Assembly (NCBI GenBank): GCA_964019425.1
Contig: OZ025836.1
Location: 496,001 to 560,000, forward strand
Length of the DNA stretch: 64,000 nt
Source of the DNA: Flectonema sp. DT1601
Lineage: Eukaryota; Euglenozoa; Diplonemea; Diplonemida; Diplonemidae
Reading direction: 5' to 3'
Shown here: positions 21,101-31,805 of the stretch, in pieces
How the letters are laid out: each line of letters starts with the position of its first letter
Numbering within the stretch: the stretch's first letter is position 1
The notes under the pieces: model-generated
Seen by the model: the letters and a program-made list of their open reading frames with translations, nothing else
Told to the model about the DNA's origin: nothing
Database searches by the model: none
Program-made: the position numbers and the translations under genes

Positions 21101-21272
21101 CGCTATTGCGGATGTTGTTGCCACGTGCAAGACACAAACTCTCCGACTTCGTATTGAACACTTTGAAATCTGTCTTGGTCCTGTGAAAGAATTTCTCCAA
21201 AACATTGAGGATGAAGACAAATACGCCTTCTACAGACAAAAACGTGAAGAGTCTGTAAGGAATCTGAAGTGA
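18147..21272 (+). CDS. Triple PKA-regulatory-subunit fusion with six cyclic-nucleotide-binding domains
   Basis: This 1041-residue protein has three repeats of a complete PKA regulatory unit. Each repeat has an FGD-containing linker (55, 386, 719), a type I pseudosubstrate (RRSAVSQE 83-90, RREAVSAA 427-434, KRVAVSAE 749-756, all with alanine at the phospho-site) and two tandem cyclic-nucleotide-binding folds (about 122-230 and 243-350; 463-570 and 585-692; 782-895 and 908-1012). The phosphate-binding cassettes keep glutamate in five domains (FGELELMY 190, IGELEF 312, IGELELMY 533, VGELEF 656, FGEMELMY 856); the sixth has histidine (VGHLEF 975). The cAMP-phosphate arginine is kept only in domain 3 (PCRASV 543). 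The N-terminus MGCGGS predicts myristoylation and palmitoylation; no dimerisation domain is seen. I recall kinetoplastid PKA-R having similarly altered cassettes and answering to nucleosides. A membrane-held sensor with three inhibitory segments is inferred. Confidence 0.9.
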   Translation: MGCGGSTEPKSKGANSTPVKGDKDKQQQHANIEEGGDVTKPKAVVGENQPPPYKFGDQAEDGSGVPIIQAPPETDVLRRKTIRRSAVSQEVFDESDRSDFDGIFEVVIKSDEATARLRNCLSSNPLFKYLLESELEQVIGCMREEHFKVGEKVLVQGEESSNKYYAIDKGSVDITKDGTAVATFTKGSGFGELELMYNTSNAATVEVVTDLTCFTLARDTYRLTVMRVSRERQKKHMDFIKKIKFLSNLSEKQQLTLADALEQQTFKQGEKIIKFGSEGEYMHIICNGEVSVLGKKGDSMTEIAHLGPGDTIGELEFIHGHKCVADVVAKTTVSTLSLHKEHFELCMGPMKGFLNEKTQQHNYQYYSSNVEKGDDGTANFVLGFCFGDTEGSSNDFNNAGISDDCTDIGPEEAELLQKRASKSEILRREAVSAAPMSPTATGDSTFSMKVITKSEEEKEVLTTVVWAHPLLRSLHDNEKNLIVDVMEKCEFQTGDKVLLQNDIGKDLYIITQGSATVSRNSNHICTLHKGNSIGELELMYDQPCRASVIADNELTTYKISRACYKHVVMQGVTKRREELASLLEDVDVLKNVGSDRIMMLADALTEEKYEPKDYLLKHGETPEWMHIILSGTIDIIGRSEDGKPMHVISFSRGKVVGELEFLNNHPTVADVVATTPVTTGRLHRNHFERVLGSISELLKENATSVEYTYYQQKFEGFSFGDVHEGDTIELSENSDGLVAPTPPTDRKKKRVAVSAEVYDPENEPPFNPVVVEKSEDEKKAIKLVLHNNILFSSLHGNDESIRVVVDAMEKVQYAKGTDIMTQDDAGGEHWYIIESGEVDVLRDDKRVVTFSAGQGFGEMELMYSCPTAATVVAISDSVACWRLNRSTYRHIILNASQKKRQLCHDALRNVSFLERMNDWQRDHLADALQFCTWDKGDRILCAGVTPSEIHIIVDGEVEVVDTDKKVCTLAYGEVVGHLEFLNQHSAIADVVATCKTQTLRLRIEHFEICLGPVKEFLQNIEDEDKYAFYRQKREESVRNLK

Positions 21273-21683
21273 TCATCATTGGCAGGGAGGTGATGTTGTA
21301 CGTTGTATTCTCGTGTTGCTATTTTCTTATTTGTTTTCTATTTACTTTTATTTTTTTAGGGCAAAATGAGCTAAAAAAAAAAAAAAAAAAAAAAACAAAG
21401 AAATGAAAGCCAGTGACAGCAATTACACTCCTTCCGCTTTCCGCAGTTGTTGTTCACTGTTTGCCCCCTCTCTTCCTTCATATATGAGTTAACTATTTCT
21501 GAAGAAGGTGCAAAAAAAAAAAAAAAATAATAAGGAGAGGGAGCAAAAGCCCCTCTCGCAAAAGCCCCTCTCGCAAAAAGGCCTACGATGACAGGTGCGC
21601 AGTAAAGAATGAGAATGGGAAGGGAAAAGAGGAAGGAATTAAGAAAGAAAGAAACCATCTAGTGTCCTGAAAAGGCGCACTTA
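21273..21683. other. Intergenic with short tandem duplication
   Basis: A 21-base A-run at 21374-21394, a 15-base A-run near 21513-21527 and two adjacent copies of a 15-base unit (CAAAAGCCCCTCTCG, 21544-21558 and 21559-21573). I see no gene. CTGAAAAG at 21667-21674 is a possible acceptor for the next candidate gene. Confidence 0.5.
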
Positions 21684-22170
21684 ATGTCAATTAACTCTCA
21701 GTTCCCTTCTAAGTCTCTGTTTGGCAATGAAAAAAAACTTTTTTTCTCCCCTCCTCTCCCTTCCCCTGATTTATTTTTTTTTAAAAAGCAAAGTTGACGA
21801 TATCAGCAATCTCGCAAGGCGAGGCGTGCTTCGCAATGTGCAGCCTGTTGAGATAGAGAGTGCTTTCTTAGGTCAGGTACGTAGTTGTCATGTGTCTTTG
21901 TACGGTAAAAAAAAGGAGCAATTTTTTTCTCCCGATAAGCATCCCTAAAGAGGCTATAGCAGCACGCCTGTTGGCATACGCGTTGCTTCCCTCAGAAGGA
22001 TCAGGGAAGGAAACGATACTAGTGGTCTGGTCACTTTTTATTTTATTTTTTTGGCTTCATTCTGTGCGTTGTTTGCTATCCCTGTGCGTGGTCCGGCTTT
22101 CCGCCGACAATGTAATGCAATGCAAATACCTGTGCTAGTACTCTTTTCTCAGCCTTTTCAGGCTTTGTAA
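21684..22170 (+). CDS. Hidden four-exon small gene (about 70 aa)
   Basis: Four short exons join without a frame break: 21684-21718, 21789-21876, 21953-22024 and 22153-22170, with donors GTTTGG, GTACGT and GTCTGG, and acceptors AAAAG, AAGAG and TCTCAG. Exon 2 encodes KVDDISNLARRGVLRNVQPV and nine more residues. Exon 3 encodes AIAARLLAYALLPSEGSGKE and four more. The composition is ordinary and contrasts with the poly-F and poly-K frames around it. The product would be soluble and helical; no family recognised. The first two junctions are the better ones. The last exon (five residues and TAA) is the weakest, because the frame stays open past 22024 for 38 more residues. Confidence 0.45.
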
Positions 22171-23118
22171 TGTATGTGAGAAGTTTAAAAAAAAAAATGA
22201 TCAGAAAGTTTTGTCTATTTTATTTTATTGTACCCTCATTCAAAAGTTAAAAGGAAAAAATACAAAAGAAAAACAAAAACAAGGAAGAAGAAACACACAG
22301 AGTGGAAAAAAAAGTGGTAGACGCTATCAATCACAATTATAAGGTTAGAGGTGAATCTTAGTGACTTGTACACCTCAAGTTCACGCTGTTCAATACAATA
22401 CGACGATCCTATATTGTAATCCGTATTTTTTATTTATTTTTTGAATAAATACAAATGCTCTGTTACCCCGAAAAAAAAACTTCTTTCAACTTTTTTTTTT
22501 TTTTTTTTTTCCAAAAGCGATGCAAATCAGCCACGTGAAAAGTTATTTTTTTTTTTTTTTTTTTTTTTTTTTGATCTCTTCAGTAATTCATTAGTGAGAG
22601 GGGGGTGGGGGGGGGTACCGCCTTTTCCGCTCATGCAGACGGCAATTACAGTTACTTCGTTGCTGTTCTTTAAAAAATAAAATCATCAAAACACTGAAGG
22701 GACAACAAGAAAGACTGGCACAGACTGTTTTCTCATGCCTTGCTTGCTTAAGTTTATTTATAAACGAGTGAGATGTTTTGTACCAGATGAAATTTTCTTG
22801 GAGCTTTACCCCCCACCGCTTAACAATTCCTGGAGCCCAAATCCAAGCAAACAAACAATTGAAAGAAATTTAAAAAAAAAAAAAGAATATGTACAAAAGT
22901 TCCCCATTCTCCTCCTCTTCATGCTTTCCCAAGTACACTGGTAGTGATATCCTGTGTAGTTGTCATTATATATATATATTTTTTTTTTTTTAATATTCAG
23001 TTCACATGTATTGAAGCTTCTTTATAAAGCTATCCATCTATCTCGTGTTGTTTTATCATTTTGGAAAGTTTCTTAATTTTTCTTATATCTTAAAAAAAAC
23101 AGACTGGGGAAAAATAAC
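22171..23118. other. Intergenic, homopolymer-rich
   Basis: Nearly 950 bases with T-runs (22490-22512, 22544-22572), a G-run (22599-22616), a TA microsatellite (22968-22979) and A-runs. No gene is supported. The end carries AAAAAAAACAG at 23092-23102, the likely acceptor for the Q-rich gene. Confidence 0.5.
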
Positions 23119-26100
23119 ATGAGCAGCCCTGAAGGGGGTTCAACCGAACCACCAGTAGAATCTGTGGAGGAGTACATCAGTTCTCTGAGAGGCAACGTTG
23201 AAAATATCGCTATCAGAGTATCACGATTAGCTACTGAAGGAATACTACACGAGGTCATTACAAAGGAAAAGGAGGATTTGCAGAACCTGCTGACAGCCTT
23301 GAGAGGTGTTCCTCCACAAAATGATTTGGATGATATCATTTGCTTGGCAACTGAAACTCTTGAGAAGATTGAGAAGAATGAAATCATGAAGTGCGATACT
23401 CACCATTTGAATATCGCTCTCCGTCTCCCAGAAGACGGTGGCGTCTACAACCGTTCAGCAGTCGTACCAACAAGTTGGTTTGAAGGTGATGATGCTCCGC
23501 TACTGTTACTGGACAAAGATCATTTAGGTTCAATCTTATCTACTTTATTCGGTAAGAATGTACCGACTAACTTCAGATCAATACCTTGGGTTTGGAATGG
23601 TGAGAGTTGGTACATGCCTGAGGCTTACAATGTTAGTACCCCTCCTCGTCAAATATATTTAGTCACCGAAGAAGATGAGGATCCAACACCAGATCTTTTT
23701 ATCCCGGCACCGATACAACCGAGGATTAGTCCAGCAGCACCATCTCCGCAAAAATCTGATTTAAAGACGAATGAGGTGCTGTCATCTCCTCAGAAAACTC
23801 CTGCACCTCCATCACCGCAGAAAGTTGCACCACAGCCAGTTCCACAACAAGTTCTTGCAGATGAAAATTTAAAGTGCAATGTTTCACTTCGTATCGATGG
23901 TGATTTAGTTAACTTAGAAGTACCAATCCCTCAAGATGCGTTCTCTGATGGACAACGTCTTCTTAATATAATTACAACAGAATTTTGTGATTGGGAAGGT
24001 GTTCCTACTCAATACAGAGCAGTCCCTCATGCTTGGAATGAAGTTAGACAGGTTTTCACATTACAAGAAGCATATTGTTTAGAAGAACTGAGTCAACCAC
24101 CGCAATTGTATCTACTTGGAACTTGGGAGAGTGATGCGAATAGCCCTAGAAGTCTTGGGCTAACGCTCTCTGATATACCAAAGGCTTTACCGTATAAGAG
24201 TGACGTTCCGAGGAGGGATTGGGAAAAGTTATTTACTGAATTCTATTCTATTCACAATCCATCAAAAGTTTCTAATGTTACAGATCTCGTCTCAACTTAT
24301 ACAGATGACGAAATTACTATTTGGAATGTACTTTTAACAAAATACAATGTCTCAGAGGAAACTTGGAGAATTCCAATCCAACAAGAAGAGCCCAAAGTGA
24401 TGACAACCCATGCATGGTTGAATCGCTTTGAGGAATTCTATATGTTATTTAATCCTGATAAAATTCGTAAAATACCACAACTGTTATCTGATCATCAAGA
24501 CGAAGCCTCACTCTGGCAACTTCTGCTTGCAAAGTACGCTGTGACGGAATTGAACTGGAGAGATGGACCTCCACAATTGTGTGTTGAACAAAAATCACCT
24601 CAGAGACGAAGTGGATCTGGTTCTTCTCATTATAGAAAAAGAACTCCTTCGCCTCCGAAATCACAATCCCCAACTAATAGTGCGCTTGAAGTTAAACATC
24701 CAACACCTGAAAGTATTCGTTCGGGTTCAAAGAGTACTTCACCATATCACAGTAATAGAATGGTTACGCCTTTAAAGAAGTCACCTGTTGTTGTTAATGA
24801 TGATGTTGTTGTTGATAATGAAAGACAAGTTTGGATCGATAGGTTTACTTCATTCTATGCTGATCATGATCCCTCACGAATAGAGTTCGTAAACGAGTTA
24901 ATTGATAACAACCGAGGTAGGGAACAACAATTACTCGATACTATAATAACTAACTGGGAAGAAGAACAACACCAAGCCATCACACCTCCTCGATCATCAT
25001 CACATAATCAACAGGTTGAAGATGAGGTGTCGGCTGATTGGACGATTCTGTTTGAGGATTTCTTTGCGCAATACTACCCGGATAAGTTGCAGACCCTTCC
25101 TAGCTTATTGCAGGATCAAAAGGGTAATGAACAAGCGTTGTGGGATGCGATAATGTTAGAGCACAATCAAAGACTTCACTTACAACAACAACAGCAACTC
25201 CATGAGCAGCAGCAACAACAGCAACTTCAAGAGCAACAGCAACTCCATGAGCAGCAGCAACAACAGCAACTCCATGAGCAACAGCAGCAACTACAAGAGC
25301 AACAACAGCTGCAACAACAGGAGGAGCAACTTCAACAACAGCAACAACTGTTGCAGCAACAGCAGCAGCAACATGAAAACCAGCAGCGGCAAATGCATCA
25401 AGATGCACCCACTACATCACCCACTGCCCAGACACTAGAGGTATCTCCCCAGGAAGAAGTAATTGATTGGCACGCAAAGCTGTTAGACTTCTATGCAATT
25501 ACTGACCCATCAAGAATAAAAGCAATCCCTGACTTGTTACTTGCATACTCTGGTAGAGAAGAATCGATGTGGAAATTATTAACTTCTTCTGTTAAGGAAC
25601 AACAATCAGTTGAGGCACCTGTTACAAGTCAATCACCAGTTGAGCAGCCAACTGACCCCTGGGTTGAGAAGTTGCATGAGTTTTATGAGAAGCATGACAT
25701 GACTAAAATCCCAGCCATTTCGGACATATTAAAGAAGTTCTCAGGTAGGGAGGAAGTACTTTGGGAAAATATGCAAAAGAAATACGTGAAGAAATCACAA
25801 CCTCAGGTAGAAGTAAAACCTGAACCAAAACCAGAGCCAGAACCAAAGCCAGAACCCGTATCAACAGAAGGAGAAGAAGAGAATGTGATTAAGCGTCAGA
25901 TTGCAGAGTTACAAGCAAGACAACAAGAGTTAGTAAGACAGAAGACTGCACAACAACTTTCTCAAGGAGGTAGTATCGCTTCTCCATTACCAACAACAAC
26001 AACTGTGAGTACGACACCCAACACAGCACCTTCATCTCGTCCTGGAAGAACTTCAAGCATCGGTCGCAAAACAACTGTCCGAACTTCTTCAGCCAACTTA

Positions 26101-26901
26101 GCAAAAAGAGCTCCGAAACGTGTCCAGGAACAAAAACAGCAAAATCAACAACGTCAACGAGAAAAGGAGCAGCAGCGGGAAAAGGAAAAGGAAAAGGAAA
26201 AGGACCAACCGAGATGGAACACTTCAACAAATAAAAGTACGAAGGGGAAGAATCTGGGGACACCGAGCGGGAAAATACCAAACTGGGGCGGCGTAAAGCC
26301 TAGAACTGATGTGGGAGTGGCTTCAAGAAGACACAAACAACAACATCAACAGCCACTGGAATTAGTAACACCTCAAAGAGTAGATGAAGAAACTGAAATA
26401 CCTCCTCCTTCAAGTGTTAGAAGTATTCCTCGATCAGATCATCACGCTGTTGATACGACAGATGGTATTCCAAATCCATTATCTCCACAACATCATCACT
26501 CTCAAGACTCGAATAGGATAACATCATTGTCTGCATCACAGTTACCTGAACCTGATACAACATCTGATTCATTTATTCAACACATCGATCCTGAGCTTCA
26601 TGAAGATGATCCTCAACCTCTTCCTCAACCACCCGGTATGGATCTCCAGCCTACAACCTCAGTACAGATTCAAACACCTGCAGCTGACGCAGCCGATGCT
26701 GCTCTCGCTGAGGCAGCAGCTGACGCCCATTTACTTCAGCAGAAGATGGAACAGGAACAGGTAAGACAACAACAGGAATTGTTACTAATTGAACGACGTC
26801 AAAAGGAAGAGGAAAACAGAAGACATGCTGAGATGGTGGCACTAGAACAGCTACAGAGAGAGAAGAAGAAATCATTTTCGAAGAGACAGCAACAGAAACA
26901 A

Positions 26902-26936
<35 letters not shown>

Positions 26937-27865
26937 ACGACAACAACAACAACAACAACAACAACAACAGCAGCAACAACAACAGCAACATCAGTCAAGG
27001 TCGCGATCTTCAGGTACCGGAAGGAGAACATCAACTCCTTCAGGTCAGGCTACGAGAACTAAAAGAAGTGTCACTCCAAATAGAACGAGGAGCCCTAACT
27101 CTGGTGAGGTCCCAAACTTCGACCGAGAAACAGGTTGGAGATCTCCAATGGCAACTGGAAGAGGTCCACTCACTGCGATGGAAAGATTCGAATTAAACGT
27201 CCAAATGAAAGGAATGGAACAGGAACTCGCGTTAGAACGTCTTGAGGAATCTCGTAGAGCAGAAGACAAAGCTAAAAGGATATTAGAAAAACAACATCAG
27301 GAAGAATCACTTCGTCATTACAGATTAGAAGTAAAGCTGAACCGTGAGGACGAACTCACACGTAAACGTGAGATGATTCGCCACCAAAGAGAACATCGTG
27401 CTCGTGTGGCGAGAGATTGGCAGAATAAACGCTGTACGGGAATCATGTCTGCTCCTCAATCATATCAACCTAGCGCTTATGATAGCTCGACTTTCTCTCT
27501 TCAAACACCTGAAGAAGAGATGTTGATGCCAATAATACAACAGCACCCTCCACTTGAGCAGTTTACTTCTCCTAAAAGGAATCGTCCATATGACTATCAT
27601 CATCAACAGTATTCTCAGGCAGAGCAACAGCAGAATTACTTAGCAGAGAATCCTGAAATTGTTACTTCATTAATCCAAGCTAAGCATGCTTCACAACGCC
27701 TTGAAGCAACCCTAGCCGGTCCTGCATTGACCTCCCCCACAGGTATTGATAACCACTCTCATCCGATGGTATGTTTATTTTAGTTTTATAACTTCTCTCT
27801 CCCTTATGAATTATAAATATGATGATACAAATAAACAATCACAGAAGTTCTACGACTCTCTGTGA
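23119..27865 (+). CDS. Giant Q-rich protein with six FY-x-P-x-K repeats (two exons)
   Basis: Exon 1 (23119-27768) plus an eight-codon exon (27845-27865, after a 76-base intron with GTATGT and CACAG) gives about 1560 residues. Two related N-terminal modules (about 95-190 and 250-345) share the pattern R.VP.(A/V)WN...(W/F).(M/L).EAY. Six repeats of about 45 residues follow, near 366, 432, 571, 640, 782 and 847, with consensus W...F..FY...(N/D)PSKI..I..LL....G.E..LW. This resembles the short YEKYNPEK...LLEKYKG.E repeat seen in kinetoplastid and other protist cytoskeletal proteins. Glutamine tracts lie at about 684-757 and 1257-1291; the C-terminus is coiled coil. A cytoskeletal or basal-body scaffold is inferred. 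The start follows an AAACAG acceptor. Confidence 0.85.
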
Positions 27866-27996
27866 GGTCAATCATGTCGGTTTTTTTTCTCTTTTTTTTC
27901 TCCTTTTTTGAGATGTTTAAAGGGGAAAAAAAAAAAAATGTGTTAAAATCCCCTTCGACAATCTTTAATGGTCGTCGATTACTTGTTGTATCGGGG

Positions 27997-28034
<38 letters not shown>

Positions 28035-28829
28035 TTGTTGTTGTTTGTTGTAGTGTTATCACTGTTTGATGTGATAAAAAAAAAAAGTTAAAAAATAAAA
28101 AAATAAAAAAAGGGAGTAGAACTTCTTATATAGATTATAGATTAAAAAAAGAGAGGGAAAAAACCTTACTCAATATAAAAAACCTAAAAGAGAATAAACT
28201 AAATAGAAGATAAGCAAATAGAGATAACTTTGTTTTTTTTGTAACCACAAATGTTTTTTGAAATTCATTTTAAAAAGAAAAAGAAATGAAGAGAGTTTAC
28301 GTGTCCTTTTTTTTTTTTTTTTTTTGTTTTTGTTTTTGAAATACAAAGCGATTTATTCGGTTCAGGGAGCTATGCATTTATTACCCTGTAGCAGGTATAT
28401 TATTCTTGTGAGGAAAAATCCGCGAATCTTTTATTTAATTTTTACCAGTATTTAGTTCACGAGATTCCCTCAAGAAATTAACCCCTGACTGAGCACACCT
28501 CTTCTGCTAAAGGTAAAGGAGGACAATTAAAAAAAAAAAAAGGAAAGGGAAAGGGAAGAAAGAAACGAAACGATGAATGGTAAGAAACACTTTTTTTAAA
28601 AAAAAAGATTACCAAAAACGCACATAGAGCGAATATCCCCCTCCGCCTCTCAAGTCCCTCCCTCCAACGTGATGCTCACGCGGATTGCGCTGCTGTTTTT
28701 TTTTTTGTTTTTTGTTTTTTTTTTACCCACCTGTTGTAGTACTTTTTTTTTTTGTGAAAAAAATTGTTTTTTCATTATTTTTCAACTTAGTGTAATCATA
28801 CGTATTTACTTACCTTCTCACAGTACAGA
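27866..28829. other. Intergenic, homopolymer-rich
   Basis: A 33-base T-run (28000-28033) is among the longest here; others lie at 28307-28325, 28696-28722 and 28743-28754. No gene seen. TACCTTCTCACAG at 28812-28824 is a strong acceptor five bases before the CLC start. Confidence 0.55.
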
Positions 28830-31481
28830 ATGGATGTAGAGTCAATATCAAAACTACAAGGATATGAAGGAATAGAGTACTGGGAACCCGTCAACTCTGA
28901 TCGACTTTATGTTGTTAGAGAGGGTTCGAATGATGAAAGAGTTCGAGTGAAGTGGATATTGTTTGGACTTGTCGGAATGCTTACTGGTGTTGCTTCAGTC
29001 TGTATGAAGCAATCAGTAGAACGAATGTTCATTTGGAGATTTCAATGGGTAGTTGATCTACTCGCTCAACACGCTGAGCAAGCCTCACCAACATCAAACA
29101 CAACAGAGCTACGAGACTATAAATTCTCATCTATCGATGGGTTGTCAACTAATCACTTTTACGCATGGCTAGCGTGGACTGGTTCATCCATCCTATGTGT
29201 CTTGGTAGGATGTATTATTGTTGTTTATATTGAACCAAGAGCTGCAGGATCAGGACTTCCACAGGTCATGGGGTATCTAAATGGAGTTCAATTACCAAAA
29301 GTATTTGCTCTACGAGTGTTAGTTGCTAAGTTCTTATCTTGTATGTTTGCTGTTGGATCAGGATTACCTGTCGGTCCTGAGGGACCAATGATTCATATTG
29401 GGTCAATGCTTGGTGCTATGTTAACATCAAAGAAATTAAAATGGTGGTCATCATCAGTCGTTGGAACCCAATTCCGATCAAATAAAACTCGTAGAGAATT
29501 CATAACATGTGGTGCTGCAGCTGGTGTTTCCGCAGCGTTTGGAGCTCCTCTCGGAGGACTCCTCTTCGTAATGGAAGAGATCGCCTCTTATTGGGATATT
29601 TCACTTACCTGGATGATATTTTTCTCAACAACAGTAGCATTCTTTACTGTCGCCACATTCAATTCTATCTTTCATGGTTGGATTATGCCTGGAGGACGAA
29701 CATTTGGAGTTCTTACTGGTGAATCTCAAATTATATTTCAACCTGAACTAACTCTCAGCAGTATTCAAATGAACTTAAAAATAATCGTACCTGCGGTATT
29801 AATTGGTATTATTGGAGGGGTTTTAGCGATAATATTTACGAAATTTAACTTGGCAGTTGCGGCATGGAGACAGCAGGTTGTCGTTCCTCGAAAATGGTTG
29901 AGGATTGTTGAGCCTTGTTGTATCGCTTTTGTTTTTGCAACGTTGTCATTCGTGATGCCGTTGTTTGCTGAGTGTAGTGTGATTCCGAACTCAAGCAATC
30001 CATCAGGTGATATAGGTCACAACAGTACTACATCATCTGGTGGTCACGGAGGACCTGACTTCGTATCTTTTACATGCCAAGGACATGGTCTTGAAAACGA
30101 GTATGCTCCATTAGCCACTTTAACATTCAACTCTGGAGAAGCAGTCGTCCGACACTTGTTTAGTCGTGGAACTAGAGGACAGTTCACTCCTGGAGTTTTG
30201 TGTTGTTATTTATTTGTGTATTTCATCTTCGCATGTTATACCGCTGGTTCAGCATTCGCTACGGGAATTGTCATCCCTATGTTGGTTATTGGTGCGGTCT
30301 TTGGCAGATTATTTGGTGAATTCTTCTACGAATTAGCACCAAGCTGGTTAGCTGATCAAAGTTGGTTTGATCCAGGGATATTTGCTCTTTTTGGATCTGC
30401 TTCGTTCTTTGCAGGTGTTTCGAGATTAACTGTTTCACTGTCAGTAATCTTAGTAGAGTTGAGTAATGAGTTGTTATTCTTACCACCAATGATGCTTTCT
30501 ATTATTGTAGCAAAGTGGATTGCGGATTACAAGACACACTCTCTTTATCATTCGTTGATTCATCAACTCCACATGCCTTTTTTAGACTCTGAAATCGCAA
30601 GAGCTCCTCACATGGAACTTCATGTTGCAAGAGACGTCATGACCTGTCCTGTTGTAGTGCTAGAAGAACAGGTACCAGTTAGTGTGATTGTGAGAGTGCT
30701 GAGATCTACAACACATAACGCGTTTCCAGTTGTGAATGAGGAAGATAAAACCCTTCGGGGGATACTGCAACGTCCTCAGTTGGAGAGGCTTTTAATTGAC
30801 TTGGATGATGACACCAAACAAACTCTCACTCCGTACCAAAGAATTAACAGCACACGAAATCTAACTATATCTGTACCAGATCAAATTACTACTAAAACTC
30901 GGCGTCTTAATGATAAACGAATAGTCGATCTGACTCAGGAAATGAGTACTTCGCCATTCACTGTCCACGAACTGTTTCAACTGACGTTAACATTTATTCA
31001 ATTTCAAGCAATGGGAATACGACACTTACTTGTTGTGAATGATTCATTTCAAGTGAGTGGAATTATAACAAGAAAAGATCTTTGTTGCATTGATGAGAGA
31101 CTTCAAGCGAGAGGAATACTTGAACAGCAAACACTATCAGCACAGCACACCAGAAGAAGAGGAACAGTTTATGAAAGGGAAGGGAGTCTTTATGATGCGA
31201 GTGTCACGCAAAGTCCTTCTCCAAGTCGAGTTGGGTCACCTGTCCAACAAGGATATAAGCTTTTTGGTTCTAGTGTTGTAGATGGTGCTGTTGTAGCTAC
31301 GAAAACTCGTAATCCTCCGAATGTTCAAGCGTCGTTTTCATCTCCTGCGAGTATCTTTCAATCGAAGTCTGTTGGATCTTCAGTTTCATCATCAACACCA
31401 GTAATGTATCCAAGTCTTGCGAACCCTTTAATACCGTCAGCTGTGAGAGGTGCATCAGATACAGATACTACAGCATTATAA
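28830..31481 (+). CDS. CLC-family chloride/proton exchanger, CLC-7-like, with two CBS domains
   Basis: An 883-residue membrane protein. CLC signatures are clear: GSGLPQ (140-145, selectivity-filter serine), GPEGPMIH (182-189) with the gating glutamate E184, then GAAAGVSAAFGAPLGG (228-243) and LLFVMEE (244-250), whose glutamates mark an exchanger rather than a channel. The segment GSAFATGIVIPMLVIGAVFG corresponds to the G-x-F-x-P anion site. Two CBS domains follow (from about 605 and from about 705), separated by a short linker, then a serine-rich tail with SPSPSR. By analogy with CLC-7 and plant CLC-d it probably acidifies or adjusts chloride in endosomes, lysosomes or vacuoles. Lysine in the usual GKEGP motif is proline here. 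The start follows CTTCTCACAG by six bases. Complete and intronless. Confidence 0.93.
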   Translation: MDVESISKLQGYEGIEYWEPVNSDRLYVVREGSNDERVRVKWILFGLVGMLTGVASVCMKQSVERMFIWRFQWVVDLLAQHAEQASPTSNTTELRDYKFSSIDGLSTNHFYAWLAWTGSSILCVLVGCIIVVYIEPRAAGSGLPQVMGYLNGVQLPKVFALRVLVAKFLSCMFAVGSGLPVGPEGPMIHIGSMLGAMLTSKKLKWWSSSVVGTQFRSNKTRREFITCGAAAGVSAAFGAPLGGLLFVMEEIASYWDISLTWMIFFSTTVAFFTVATFNSIFHGWIMPGGRTFGVLTGESQIIFQPELTLSSIQMNLKIIVPAVLIGIIGGVLAIIFTKFNLAVAAWRQQVVVPRKWLRIVEPCCIAFVFATLSFVMPLFAECSVIPNSSNPSGDIGHNSTTSSGGHGGPDFVSFTCQGHGLENEYAPLATLTFNSGEAVVRHLFSRGTRGQFTPGVLCCYLFVYFIFACYTAGSAFATGIVIPMLVIGAVFGRLFGEFFYELAPSWLADQSWFDPGIFALFGSASFFAGVSRLTVSLSVILVELSNELLFLPPMMLSIIVAKWIADYKTHSLYHSLIHQLHMPFLDSEIARAPHMELHVARDVMTCPVVVLEEQVPVSVIVRVLRSTTHNAFPVVNEEDKTLRGILQRPQLERLLIDLDDDTKQTLTPYQRINSTRNLTISVPDQITTKTRRLNDKRIVDLTQEMSTSPFTVHELFQLTLTFIQFQAMGIRHLLVVNDSFQVSGIITRKDLCCIDERLQARGILEQQTLSAQHTRRRGTVYEREGSLYDASVTQSPSPSRVGSPVQQGYKLFGSSVVDGAVVATKTRNPPNVQASFSSPASIFQSKSVGSSVSSSTPVMYPSLANPLIPSAVRGASDTDTTAL

Positions 31482-31776
31482 TTGATAATCTGTGTGTCCC
31501 CATCCACAGACGATCAGCGACTATGTTATATTTTCAGAGTTTTGTTTCTTAAAAAACTTTCAGTTTATTTATGTTTGTTTACCAAAGTAGTAGAGAGGAA
31601 TATCTTCTACTGTTTTCTGTCTTTTGGGCGTTGGAAGATGGGAAAAAGAAAAAAAAAAATATATATATGCGGAACCGATACACACGCATTTCGTTATTAT
31701 GATTATTTTGTTTACTTTGTTTCGTAATTCATATCGGACTGACTTGTTCTGTTCTTTTTTTTTTTTTTCTTTTTTT

Positions 31777-31805
31777 ACAACGACGAAGTTGGAAAAGAAA
31801 CTATT
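31777..31805 (+). promoter_or_regulatory. Hairpin motif, copy 1 (downstream of CLC)
   Basis: A 29-base motif, ACAACGACGAAGTTGG followed by AAAAGAAACTATT, 296 bases after the CLC stop and directly after a T-run. The centre can form a small stem (CGAC/GTTG with one G-U pair). Matched with six differences at 32340-32368. Possibly a 3'-UTR element; no function is shown by sequence alone. Confidence 0.35.

Noticed and set aside
25100-25408. Minus-strand frames opposite the Q tracts (also 26651-27034, 6324-6680)
   Set aside because: They are shadows of CAA/CAG repeats on the coding strand.
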